From: a virus
Length of the DNA stretch: 36,918 bases
Virus record (IMG/VR): IMGVR_UViG_3300021964_000202
Span: 1-36,918 of that record
Direction: 5' to 3' (one strand)
Notes under the pieces: generated by a model
What the model saw: the letters and a program-made list of their open reading frames with translations, nothing else
Databases searched by the model: none
Told to the model about the DNA's origin: nothing
Program-made: the position numbers and the translations under genes
In this document: one piece after another, positions 30,078 through 36,918 of the stretch
How the letters are laid out: every line of letters begins with the position of its first letter
How positions within the stretch are numbered: the first letter of the stretch is position 1

Positions 30078-31065
30078 GTGCTTCTCCTATTAAGTCAAAA
30101 ATTCTTTTATATCTTTTTTGCTGTTCATAGAAGTAAGCTGCACCTTTTTCTCGCATATCTTTCATGCTTGTAGGATTTGCTCCAGCTATTAAACCAGCAC
30201 CTAATACACCGTCTGCTCTTGTTACAAACTCTCCGTCTGCTAATTGAGCTAACATCGTATCCTCGTCTTTGTCTCCTGTTCCGGATCCGTCCTCTACATA
30301 ACCAGTTGCTCTAATATAATTGTTAGAATCATACTCGTCATGAGATGTTTTTGATGGTAAATAATTAATACCACCCTCATTAAATTTTTTTATTTCAGCT
30401 AACCCACCTTCTCTTAATCTAGATTTAACCATTTGATATGGATTGCCTTCAACATTACCTTCAGGTATGTAAATTTTTTCGTAATTTTTTTCATCACCAG
30501 TTTGTGGATCTATATATTTAAAGTTAGGTCTTTTCTCTGCAAATTCTTTGTAAGCTATATTGTATGTAGGTTGATACATATCTACTGGCCCTTGTTCAAA
30601 AGCACCTGATGCATAACTTAGTCCAGATACACCTGCAAATAATTTTAATGGATCTACTTCTGATGGTGCATCTTTTTTATAAAACATTTTTTGTAAAAAA
30701 CTTCTTGAATCAGCTGGGCTTCCTCCGCCTCCTGCTGGCATTTGAGATAATGCTAATCCTGGATCTGCTCCGCTACTTGCAATTTGTGCTTGTTGCATTG
30801 CAGATAATCCTTGTCCTGTTCCTGTTGCTGTTAAACCTGCTGGTGTACCAACAAAAGGTAGGGACTGAGCAAAAGCTGTTGATGTAAATGGAGTAAATCC
30901 AGATGTAGATACACCTGGTATCATTTTACCTCCATAGTAGCCCATAGCGGCACCTGTACCAGCCGATAATAATCTTCCTATTCCTGAAGCCCCAGATTTC
31001 TTAGCATCTCTATAACCTCTGTATCCTCCGTAGGCGGCAAGTGCATAGGGTAAAAATTGTAACAT
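30052..31065 (-). CDS. Virion-associated protein with GEFV-ADGVLGAG motif (337 aa)
   Basis: The N-terminal ~50 residues hold a Gly/Tyr-rich, weakly hydrophobic part (LPYALAAYGGYRGYRDAKK, AGTGAAMGYYGGK). Near the C-terminus LAQLADGEFVTRADGVLGAG is a motif I know from phage structural or tail-linked proteins. A GGLAEIKKFNEGG segment sits between. No enzyme motif. An AAGGAG lies 11 bases before ATG 31065. It directly follows the glycosyltransferase cassette and its hairpins. Confidence 0.85.
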   Translation of the reverse strand: MLQFLPYALAAYGGYRGYRDAKKSGASGIGRLLSAGTGAAMGYYGGKMIPGVSTSGFTPFTSTAFAQSLPFVGTPAGLTATGTGQGLSAMQQAQIASSGADPGLALSQMPAGGGGSPADSRSFLQKMFYKKDAPSEVDPLKLFAGVSGLSYASGAFEQGPVDMYQPTYNIAYKEFAEKRPNFKYIDPQTGDEKNYEKIYIPEGNVEGNPYQMVKSRLREGGLAEIKKFNEGGINYLPSKTSHDEYDSNNYIRATGYVEDGSGTGDKDEDTMLAQLADGEFVTRADGVLGAGLIAGANPTSMKDMREKGAAYFYEQQKRYKRIFDLIGEARGTSSKKN

Positions 31066-31080
31066 TTATAAACGTTCTCC

Positions 31081-31113
31081 TTAAAGATCTTTAAATGGTA
31101 AATAATACCATTT
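31081..31113 (-). promoter_or_regulatory. Hairpin and palindrome between modification genes and virion genes
   Basis: An 8-bp perfect hairpin AAATGGTA/TACCATTT (31093-31100 and 31106-31113, loop AATAA) begins at the glycosyltransferase stop, and a 14-base palindrome TTAAAGATCTTTAA (31081-31094) follows it, just before the AAGGAG for the next gene. No T-run, so an attenuator, processing site or operator is more likely than a terminator. Confidence 0.4.
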
Positions 31114-31934
31114 TACTTATTGATTATCAACTCATCAGCGAACCTTCCACTATATTTAAATTCGCCTACGTGGGTAATTGGGTCTAGTACGTAACTATAG
31201 CATTTACCACCTATATCTTTCCATAATTTGCAGAAAGCAAAGTCCTCACCCATATACATTTTAGTCTTTGAATCGTATAAAGTATCAAAGAAATTCCATA
31301 GGTTATCTTTATCAACTAGTTCACCATTCATAACTGTTTTTTGAACAATAGTTTTATCAGGATAAGCTTTCATTAATTTATCAAAAACACTACGTTTTAT
31401 TAACATACAACCAGTAGCACCATGAGTTACTTCTATTATCCCTTCATGCATACTTATATCGTGTTCATTTGGAACTCTAAGTGGATATTGATAGATTGCG
31501 TTAGAGAGATCTTCTAATGTTTTAACATCTCCTGCTTGAATCTTTTCAAATGCTTTTTTCCAATTAATGTTTTTCAATGGGTATGGAGCTGATATAAGCT
31601 CTTTGTCTTTGTCTATCATAGCTTGAATAGTGCCTGGTTCAAATTCAATATCTGAATCAATAAATAATAAATAGTCAGCACCGGAAGTTAAAAAATCTGC
31701 AACACATAAGTTTCTGCCTTGGGTTACTAATGATGATTTAACTAATTGAAAAGTTACTTTTAATTTGTTTTGAAAACAATACTTTTGAAAGTCTAGTATA
31801 GATTGTGTGAAATGAATACTAACTTGATCGTGAACAGGCGTAGCTACATATATATGTGGTACACTTGATTTACCTATCCAAATAGGTTTAGCCGCACCTT
31901 CTCTATTAACCTTTTGTCCTATATCTTTAATCAT
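31113..31934 (-). CDS. GT-A fold glycosyltransferase (GT2-like, 273 aa)
   Basis: N-terminal Rossmann-like part with IYVATPVHDQ and LFIDSDIEF, giving the metal-binding D93-x-D95 (DSD). Later features are GATGCMLIKRSVF (172-184), catalytic-type ED (230-231) in MGEDFAFCKLW and H255 in DPITHVG. It transfers a sugar from a nucleotide donor to an unknown acceptor. It lies in a cassette with a second glycosyltransferase and two oxygenase-like proteins inside the virion genes. Overlaps the 31927 gene by 8 bases. Confidence 0.9.
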   Translation of the reverse strand: MIKDIGQKVNREGAAKPIWIGKSSVPHIYVATPVHDQVSIHFTQSILDFQKYCFQNKLKVTFQLVKSSLVTQGRNLCVADFLTSGADYLLFIDSDIEFEPGTIQAMIDKDKELISAPYPLKNINWKKAFEKIQAGDVKTLEDLSNAIYQYPLRVPNEHDISMHEGIIEVTHGATGCMLIKRSVFDKLMKAYPDKTIVQKTVMNGELVDKDNLWNFFDTLYDSKTKMYMGEDFAFCKLWKDIGGKCYSYVLDPITHVGEFKYSGRFADELIINK

Positions 31935-32373
31935 AAATTCCTAACGATAATGTTATTCTAGGAGATAAACCAATTGCTTGGTGTATGTCTCCTTGTTTAA
32001 TTGTAATTAAATCTTTTTCTTCTAACATATAGTTTTCTTTATTAATGTTATAAATAACATTTCCATACAAATTATATAGATAAACATCATAGTCGTCTCG
32101 ATGTATATTAGATGTTGCACCTTGAGTAAACCCTACATATAAATCTATATCCATTGATTTAAATTTTAGATTAAATTGTTTAATAATTTTATTTATTAAA
32201 GAATTAAAAGCAGGATGTGCACCCACATTTTTTATGACTATTGTGCCTTGGAGTACAAAGTTCTCTAGCCATTTACTAGATTGTTTAGACTTAAAATGAT
32301 CTTCAGATATTAAGTTAGTTAGTTGATTGAAATCTAGTTTTTCGTCACTAAATTGTTTATAGACCTTTTGCAT
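31927..32373 (-). CDS. JmjC/cupin-like Fe(II) oxygenase (148 aa)
   Basis: A short jelly-roll protein: H91-x-D93 in NIHRDDYD, core strands YLYNLYGNVIYNI, and H131 in KQGDIHQAIG with R139 in SPRITLSLG. This HxD...H pattern fits JmjC/cupin-type 2OG oxygenases. ATG 32373 was preferred over GTG 32382 because AAAGG lies 8 bases before it. It is set between two glycosyltransferases, overlapping both, so its product could be the sugar acceptor. Confidence 0.8.
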   Translation of the reverse strand: MQKVYKQFSDEKLDFNQLTNLISEDHFKSKQSSKWLENFVLQGTIVIKNVGAHPAFNSLINKIIKQFNLKFKSMDIDLYVGFTQGATSNIHRDDYDVYLYNLYGNVIYNINKENYMLEEKDLITIKQGDIHQAIGLSPRITLSLGIYD

Positions 32374-33289
32374 GGATTGCACCTTTTAAAAAGTTTTCCC
32401 ACTCTGAACCTTTTTTCTTCCAACTATAAAACTTTTTAAAAAATTTTTGTTGTTCTGCTAGATGATTTTGTACAGGTTGTTCGTGTAGATATGTAGCAGC
32501 TGTTTCTATTGCATGTGCAGTTGCTCTTGCTAAGTTTTCTACATTGGAATCATAATTGACATATACTGGCCATTCAGAACAAGTTTCAAATAAAGCTCCA
32601 AAGTTTGTAGTTATAACATGTAGTCCTGCGGACATACATTCTAAAGCTGATATACAAAATGTTTCTTCAAATATACTTGGGTATACAAACATTTGATAGT
32701 CAGTAATTTTTTCTAATATTTGTTCATTAGGTACATAACCTATGTAATTTACATTAGGTAAAGATTTAGCCTGATCAAACAAAGGCTGATAAGTAGCTTC
32801 ATGTGCTTGACTAAACTCACTACCATATACTTTTGTGCTGCTGTAAACATCTAAAGTAATTAATGGATTCTTTACAAGTTGCATTGCTGCTAACAGTACG
32901 TTTAATCCTCTCCAAGGAGTTGAATGATGTATTATTTTAATTGGTTGGCCTTTTATATAAGGTTTTCTTTCTGGAAAATTTGTACAACCGTTTTTAATTA
33001 CTATTGATTTTTCTTGTGGAATATTAAAAGCCATTCTAAATTTTTCATAATTCCAATGTGAATTAAATACATACCAATCATAATCAGAATGTTTAAAAGG
33101 ATTGTTAAAAAATTCTTGTAAGTTTGGTTGATCATATGAATTTTTTTGCCAAAGTATATTTAGTTTATTTGGATCAATAGGTACTTTACCAGGTATAGAA
33201 GTACAGATTTGTGTTTTATCTAACAGCTCTTTAGGACAATGCTTGTAAAGCATTTCCATTTGCAACTCGGTACCACCTCTAGGATTCAT
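32357..33289 (-). CDS. GT-B fold glycosyltransferase (GT4-like, 310 aa)
   Basis: The GT4-type signature GGTE occurs near the N-terminus (5-8) and the E-x7-E donor site is E209...E217 in EETFCISALECMSAGLHVI. Also seen are IKIIHHSTPWRGLNVLL and YIGYVPNEQI. The N-terminal domain is short compared with bacterial GT4 enzymes. The donor and acceptor cannot be told. Start overlaps the upstream 66-aa gene (TAATG). It forms a unit with the GT2-like gene and two oxygenase-like genes. Confidence 0.9.
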   Translation of the reverse strand: MNPRGGTELQMEMLYKHCPKELLDKTQICTSIPGKVPIDPNKLNILWQKNSYDQPNLQEFFNNPFKHSDYDWYVFNSHWNYEKFRMAFNIPQEKSIVIKNGCTNFPERKPYIKGQPIKIIHHSTPWRGLNVLLAAMQLVKNPLITLDVYSSTKVYGSEFSQAHEATYQPLFDQAKSLPNVNYIGYVPNEQILEKITDYQMFVYPSIFEETFCISALECMSAGLHVITTNFGALFETCSEWPVYVNYDSNVENLARATAHAIETAATYLHEQPVQNHLAEQQKFFKKFYSWKKKGSEWENFLKGAIHAKGL

Positions 33290-33489
33290 TATGTTTTGGT
33301 TTTACCAAACATAGAAAGTTTTGCAACTGTTATTTCTAAGTCTTGTCTGAAGTCCTCTGCGGTTGTATCTGTATTAGGGTCTGCAACATCTGCATCAAAT
33401 TCAGCTTTATCTGCATATACCTTACCAGTTCTTTTATGTTTTACTATTTCTACTGCTTTAGCAGGTATTTTTATTAGTTCATCACTCAT
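33289..33489 (-). CDS. Small conserved-type protein (66 aa)
   Basis: Recognisable pattern: KAVEIVKHKRTGKVYADKAEFDADV then ADPNTDTTAEDFRQDLEI, a small protein I recall from many marine phages next to tail or structural genes, without known function. Acidic in the middle. It overlaps the upstream oxygenase gene by 4 bases (ATGA) and the GT4 gene by one base (TAATG), so it is part of the cassette's transcript. Confidence 0.85.
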   Translation of the reverse strand: MSDELIKIPAKAVEIVKHKRTGKVYADKAEFDADVADPNTDTTAEDFRQDLEITVAKLSMFGKTKT

Positions 33490-34133
33490 ATTTTAATCCA
33501 ATGATTTTTTAATTTATCGTTAACGTGTTGAATATAAGAGCTTTGAGTTCTTATGTCAAACGCTATGGTTATTCTTACATCATCCTTTTCTATAGTGCTT
33601 ACTTTATGTGAAAGCCAACCTGGGAATAAAGTTATTTTTCCTGGTGTATTTTTACATCTATACGATGTTTTAAAATAAGGTACCTCGTAATCTGTTGTAG
33701 TATCTGCAACTTTTACACATATATGTCCGCTTAAATAACCTGTATTATCCTCTGCATGATTATGTAATTTAATCTCTTCGCCTTTTCTCATTACATTAAA
33801 CCAACATTGAACATAATATGATTCGTGTATATCTACTTCTAAAAACTTACAAAATGTATCGTGTGCTTTTCTTATATAATTTTTAAGAAAGCCACACTCA
33901 GGAAACTCGAGTAAGTTGTAATATATAAATCTACTTGTAACACTATTTTCACTTAATCCTGTACCACCATTATCATGTGGTGGATGTTCTTTTATAAGTT
34001 GTTTTTCTTTGTGTAATAAAAACTCACCTAATACTTTTGTATCTAAAGGTAAATCATCTTCATATATATGATATGAATAATGTGGATTGAAAGGATTATT
34101 AATATTGTTGTTTTGAAAATTAGTAATATGCAC
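33486..34133 (-). CDS. 2OG-Fe(II) oxygenase, 2OG-FeII_Oxy_5-like (215 aa)
   Basis: Clear family layout: CWFNVMRKGEEIKLHNHAED gives H124-x-H126, core strand GYLSGHICVKV, then PGKITLFPGWLSHKVSTIE with H176 and R187 in DVRITIAFDI. GTG 34133 is the start, with AAGGA 5 bases before it and overlapping the upstream stop (TAGTG). This gene begins the cassette with the glycosyltransferases and probably hydroxylates a protein or small molecule, substrate unknown. Confidence 0.87.
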   Translation of the reverse strand: MHITNFQNNNINNPFNPHYSYHIYEDDLPLDTKVLGEFLLHKEKQLIKEHPPHDNGGTGLSENSVTSRFIYYNLLEFPECGFLKNYIRKAHDTFCKFLEVDIHESYYVQCWFNVMRKGEEIKLHNHAEDNTGYLSGHICVKVADTTTDYEVPYFKTSYRCKNTPGKITLFPGWLSHKVSTIEKDDVRITIAFDIRTQSSYIQHVNDKLKNHWIKI

Positions 34134-34261
34134 TAACGTCCTTGCCGATTGTATTTTTTAAAACATCTTTTCTTACTTTTGTTAAGACTTTTGGTGTGAC
34201 GTCTAGGTCTCTTCCTAGGTTGTGGTCTTGGTACAAAGTGTGTAAATTTTTGTCTAGCCAT
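34133..34261 (-). CDS. Small very basic protein (42 aa)
   Basis: ATG 34261 overlaps the upstream gene's end by 8 bases and the TAG stop shares bases with the next GTG. Begins MARQKFTHFVPRPQPRKRP and ends KKRCFKKYNRQGR; more than a third of residues are Lys or Arg. Similar short KRPGRHKK-type proteins occur in marine phages by my recollection. DNA or RNA binding is likely from charge; function unknown. Confidence 0.7.
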   Translation of the reverse strand: MARQKFTHFVPRPQPRKRPRRHTKSLNKSKKRCFKKYNRQGR

Positions 34262-34589
34262 TCTCTTGAGATCTATCTATAAGAGCATAACTTACAGCAC
34301 CTGTAATTTCGTTAGCTGTTCCCGCTTGTAGTTTTAAAATATCGTTAGCTTCCATATTTAAAGTATTACTTGCCATATTTGTAAATTCTGCTGATAAAGT
34401 TTTATGACTTATCTCAACGTCTGATCCACCAGATTTTTGCAAATAAGCATCTAAGACCACACCTCCTCCAGCCTTATGACTAGCCTGCACTGTTTTTACT
34501 ATAATAGTTGCATCTGATGGACATGTTAAAATAGTAGTCAGATTAGTCGTAGTTAAATCAAATGTTTCGCTTTTGTATCTTATTGTCAT
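34254..34589 (-). CDS. Small beta-rich virion-type protein (111 aa)
   Basis: Pattern of Thr/Val strands (TFDLTTTNLTTILTCP, ATIIVKTVQASHKAGG, VLDAYLQKSGG) typical of small phage structural proteins, e.g. decoration or tail-attachment proteins. No enzyme motif. It overlaps the upstream 54-aa gene by 4 bases (ATGA). Function not assigned. Confidence 0.8.
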   Translation of the reverse strand: MTIRYKSETFDLTTTNLTTILTCPSDATIIVKTVQASHKAGGGVVLDAYLQKSGGSDVEISHKTLSAEFTNMASNTLNMEANDILKLQAGTANEITGAVSYALIDRSQENG

Positions 34590-34750
34590 GACATAAAGTA
34601 ATTAAAGGTGTTTTGTTCGTTTTTAAGTTCGTGTTGATAACTTGTGTTTAACTTATCTTTAAGTGTTTGTAAAGTTTGTGCTACTTGTCTTTGATTTTCT
34701 TCAGTATAAGTTGGTGTTGGTTCAGGAACATAAATATCTACTTTAGCCAT
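34586..34750 (-). CDS. Small conserved-type protein (54 aa)
   Basis: ATG 34750 overlaps the upstream stop (TAATG) and the TGA stop overlaps the next start (ATGA), so it fills its slot exactly. It begins MAKVDIYVPEPTPTYTEENQ and continues as a helix rich in Gln, Thr and Leu. I recall this MAKVD-type protein from several marine phages, unassigned. Likely virion-associated by position. Confidence 0.7.
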   Translation of the reverse strand: MAKVDIYVPEPTPTYTEENQRQVAQTLQTLKDKLNTSYQHELKNEQNTFNYFMS

Positions 34751-35403
34751 TAGTACCTTCCTCTTGCAGCCTCTCTATTAGCAGCTGCTTGAGCATTTGA
34801 CATGCCCCCGCCACCACCTGGATTTCCTCTAGCTGCATCTCTGTTTGTTACTCTAGCAGCATCTCTTGATAATTCTTCAGATCTTATTGCATTTTGTTTT
34901 CTAGCACCTCTTGCTGCTGCGTCTGCTCTAGCCTTAGCATTTCGTTTTTCTTGTAGATAACCTGCAATCGATGTACTTCTACCTAAACCACTAAATAAAC
35001 TAGCTATTCCTGCTATTGGTGCAAATGCAAATCCAAGTGCAGAAGAAGCTATTGATCCTAACCCTGCTGCTCTTCCTAAGGTACTAATACCAGCTCTTGT
35101 AAGTGAACCTCTTAATCCAGGTGCATTTTGAAAACCAGATAAAAAACCTTTATCAACAAAATTAGATTTTTCTTCTGCCATAGGGTCACCATACCCAAAA
35201 GTTTGGCCACCTACATTAAAATTATTATACTCAGACATAGGGTCACCTAACGATGCTAAACCCATTTGATTTTGGTTTTGATAACCTAGTTGCATTACAC
35301 CTAAAGCTGCGTTGTTAACTTGCTCTCTTTGTCTTTGGTCAAATAATTCAGCTGCACTATTAGCTAATTGATTATTGTATTGTGCTTGTAATAAATCTTC
35401 CAT
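34750..35403 (-). CDS. Virion-associated protein with hydrophobic centre (217 aa)
   Basis: Three parts: an N-terminal Gln/Asn-rich helical region (QYNNQLANSAAELFDQRQ), a hydrophobic Gly/Ala-rich centre (~108-140, SIASSALGFAFAPIAGIASL) and an Arg/Ala/Gly-rich C-terminus with a GGGGG run. No known motif. The hydrophobic part could insert into a membrane during DNA entry. Stop and start overlap neighbours by one base each. Confidence 0.8.
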   Translation of the reverse strand: MEDLLQAQYNNQLANSAAELFDQRQREQVNNAALGVMQLGYQNQNQMGLASLGDPMSEYNNFNVGGQTFGYGDPMAEEKSNFVDKGFLSGFQNAPGLRGSLTRAGISTLGRAAGLGSIASSALGFAFAPIAGIASLFSGLGRSTSIAGYLQEKRNAKARADAAARGARKQNAIRSEELSRDAARVTNRDAARGNPGGGGGMSNAQAAANREAARGRY

Positions 35404-36918
35404 TATCTCATACCATCTGGTTGTACATCTGCTCTAAATGTTCCGTATCGCCAACTCTCTCCACTAGATAAATTTTCTATCTTTACACTTGCAAATCTAG
35501 ATCTTGCACGTGTGTCTACCTTATCAGTAGTGCTTGTAATTGTAAAAGGCCCAAGGGGTGATGATGCTGAGGTAGAGGAAGGATATCTTTTAAGACCTAT
35601 TGTAATACTAGCATTACCAACTATTTTTTTAAAGTCAGGTATAAACCTTCTCATACTCATAAACATTTGACCATCTCCATTAATATCTAAATCAAAGTCA
35701 CCAGATTGCAAGTAAGAAGTTATAGTTTGTGTTACATTACCATCATTGTCTGTTTGGTCAGTTCCTATTTCGTGTGCGTAATAAGTTGTTGCTCCGTTTT
35801 CCGCTGTCACTCCTTGAATAGTAGGGAACGTAGGAACACCAGTCGTATTGTAGTCTGTCGCGTATGGGTTGTCATATAATGTAGAATCAGCCCAAGAAGT
35901 TCTAGCTAAAGATCCTGTATGCCATGTGTTCTCTGAAAAATTGTATGTAACTTGTCTGTCTACTTCATCAGAACCATTTTTAGGATAGAACCAAGTAATT
36001 TCTTCATACAAATGATTTAAACCTGCATATACTTGTTCGCCATTAGTGTAGTTAATTCCAATATTGTCTGTAACCTGATTAGTTCCTGTAAATGTAAATA
36101 CAAAATCTTCTACTAAACAAGGTAATGATTTAACTGTACCATCATAAACAAAAAATCCCCCTGCTTGTCCCATCCAAAATACTTTACCATTAACATATTT
36201 AATTGCATGTTGACCTATTGCACCACAATTAGAACCTACTTGTCTAAGAGAAAAAGTAAATGGTGGGCCAACAAACTGCATAATGTATGCAGAAGAATCT
36301 GTTAATATTAAAATATAATCTTTTCCTTTAGCTGCACCAACTATCTTAACACCAGAATCAAGCCTTAAAGATCCTGCGGTATTTACTGAAGTAGCTGTGT
36401 AATCGTTAATATTTTCTTGATCAGAAAATCTAATAAACATTTTATCTTGTGATGCAGTTTGACCAATAGTTGTTTCTGTTCCAATCATAATTAAATGTCT
36501 ATCTCTTTCAGAAACAATCGACATAACTGATTTTGTAGGTGCTCCTGATATTACAGTAGCTCTTGTTGCTAAAGCTGCAGTAGATACATTAAGAGGATCC
36601 CATTCAAATGTTTTACCATTTTTAATAGTTGCAATTAGTTTTTGTCCAAAATGATCTAAAGACCAAGATGCAGAGTCTAGTACAACTGTGGAAGATAATG
36701 AAGCATCTCCCCATGAAGTGTAGTATTCACAAGTAGCACCAGAAGTGTGTGCAGATCGAGTTCCTGCTACACCTCTCGTAATACCAGTAAGATCATTTGA
36801 TGATACTCCTGTATAAGATATAAATTCTGTTCCAACTTTAAAAGTTCCAGACGTTGGCCAGCCATTTGTTGAGGCAAGCGTTATTGAAGTTCCTGCCCCG
36901 CCCGTTCCTGCGGTGTCA
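35403..36918 (-). CDS. Tail/stabilisation-like structural protein, N-terminus cut by window edge
   Basis: The frame is open to the right edge (504 residues visible), so the start lies outside. A SERDRHLIMIG segment, repeated short strand patterns (GKDYILILTDSSAYIMQF, KVFWMGQAGGFFVYDG) and a C-terminal end RYGTFRADVQPDG are typical of beta-propeller-like podoviral tail hub or stabilisation proteins as I know them. Function as a head-tail or tail component is inference. It overlaps the next gene by one base (TAATG). Confidence 0.8.
   Translation of the reverse strand, partial: DTAGTGGAGTSITLASTNGWPTSGTFKVGTEFISYTGVSSNDLTGITRGVAGTRSAHTSGATCEYYTSWGDASLSSTVVLDSASWSLDHFGQKLIATIKNGKTFEWDPLNVSTAALATRATVISGAPTKSVMSIVSERDRHLIMIGTETTIGQTASQDKMFIRFSDQENINDYTATSVNTAGSLRLDSGVKIVGAAKGKDYILILTDSSAYIMQFVGPPFTFSLRQVGSNCGAIGQHAIKYVNGKVFWMGQAGGFFVYDGTVKSLPCLVEDFVFTFTGTNQVTDNIGINYTNGEQVYAGLNHLYEEITWFYPKNGSDEVDRQVTYNFSENTWHTGSLARTSWADSTLYDNPYATDYNTTGVPTFPTIQGVTAENGATTYYAHEIGTDQTDNDGNVTQTITSYLQSGDFDLDINGDGQMFMSMRRFIPDFKKIVGNASITIGLKRYPSSTSASSPLGPFTITSTTDKVDTRARSRFASVKIENLSSGESWRYGTFRADVQPDGMR

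Noticed and set aside
1-36918. A temperate phage or prophage
   Set aside because: No integrase, excisionase, CI-type repressor or attachment site could be recognised; the Leu residue in PolA alone is not enough.

Overview
The window looks like most of the genome of a tailed marine phage with an AT-rich genome. Evidence for this is a complete packaging-replication-virion gene set, low GC, Lys/Ile/Asn-rich proteins, very tight gene packing with many ATGA, TAATG and TGATG overlaps, and small proteins of types I associate with uncultured ocean phages. A SAR11 (Pelagibacterales)-like host is an inference from composition and gene style only. The internal virion-like proteins, the GNAT-like virion-cluster protein and the absence of a recognisable long-tail set suggest a podovirus-like particle, also as inference. 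No integrase, repressor, phage RNA polymerase, portal, major capsid protein or endolysin is recognisable. Portal and capsid probably lie just outside, because both window edges cut open genes on the minus strand.

Layout, mostly minus strand and so transcribed right to left. 1-2319: a Lys-rich protein (cut by the left edge) and the large terminase. 2320-5663: small early-type genes, two look-alike promoters, a compositional island rich in the pentamer ACGAG, and a VRR-NUC-like nuclease. 5665-8540: a 2OG-Fe(II) oxygenase, a flavin-dependent halogenase and the small terminase, so the two terminase genes are about 5.7 kb apart. 8541-8901: a gene-free stretch with AGGGACACC repeats next to the small terminase. 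8902-11393: small hypotheticals, a ribbon-helix-helix-like protein, a ParB/sulfiredoxin-fold protein and a tiny membrane protein. 11481-13049: a plus-strand cassette of small genes ending in another oxygenase-like protein. 13053-21106: the replication block (family A DNA polymerase, two more oxygenases, DUF3310 protein, SF1 helicase, AEP-type primase, possible SSB). 21149-22594: a plus-strand SNF2-type helicase. 22631-36918: a RecB-like exonuclease, a small XhlA-like coiled-coil/membrane protein, large internal virion-like proteins, then two glycosyltransferases and two oxygenase-like proteins inserted among virion genes, and finally a tail/stabilisation-like protein cut by the right edge.

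For replication the phage appears to pair its own PolA with an archaeo-eukaryotic-type primase and UvrD/SNF2-type motors, and it relies on host RNA polymerase. Several candidate promoters share a TTGCAA hexamer at the -35 position, and some lie so close to a start codon that the mRNA would be nearly leaderless. The most striking content is the chemistry set: six Fe(II)/2OG-oxygenase-like proteins, a halogenase and two glycosyltransferases in under 37 kb. The part at 31.1-34.1 kb sits inside the virion gene run and may modify the particle or the host surface.

The gene calls, motifs and coordinates were read by eye from the sequence. No database search was run, so family names rest on recognised motifs, and weak ones are marked.
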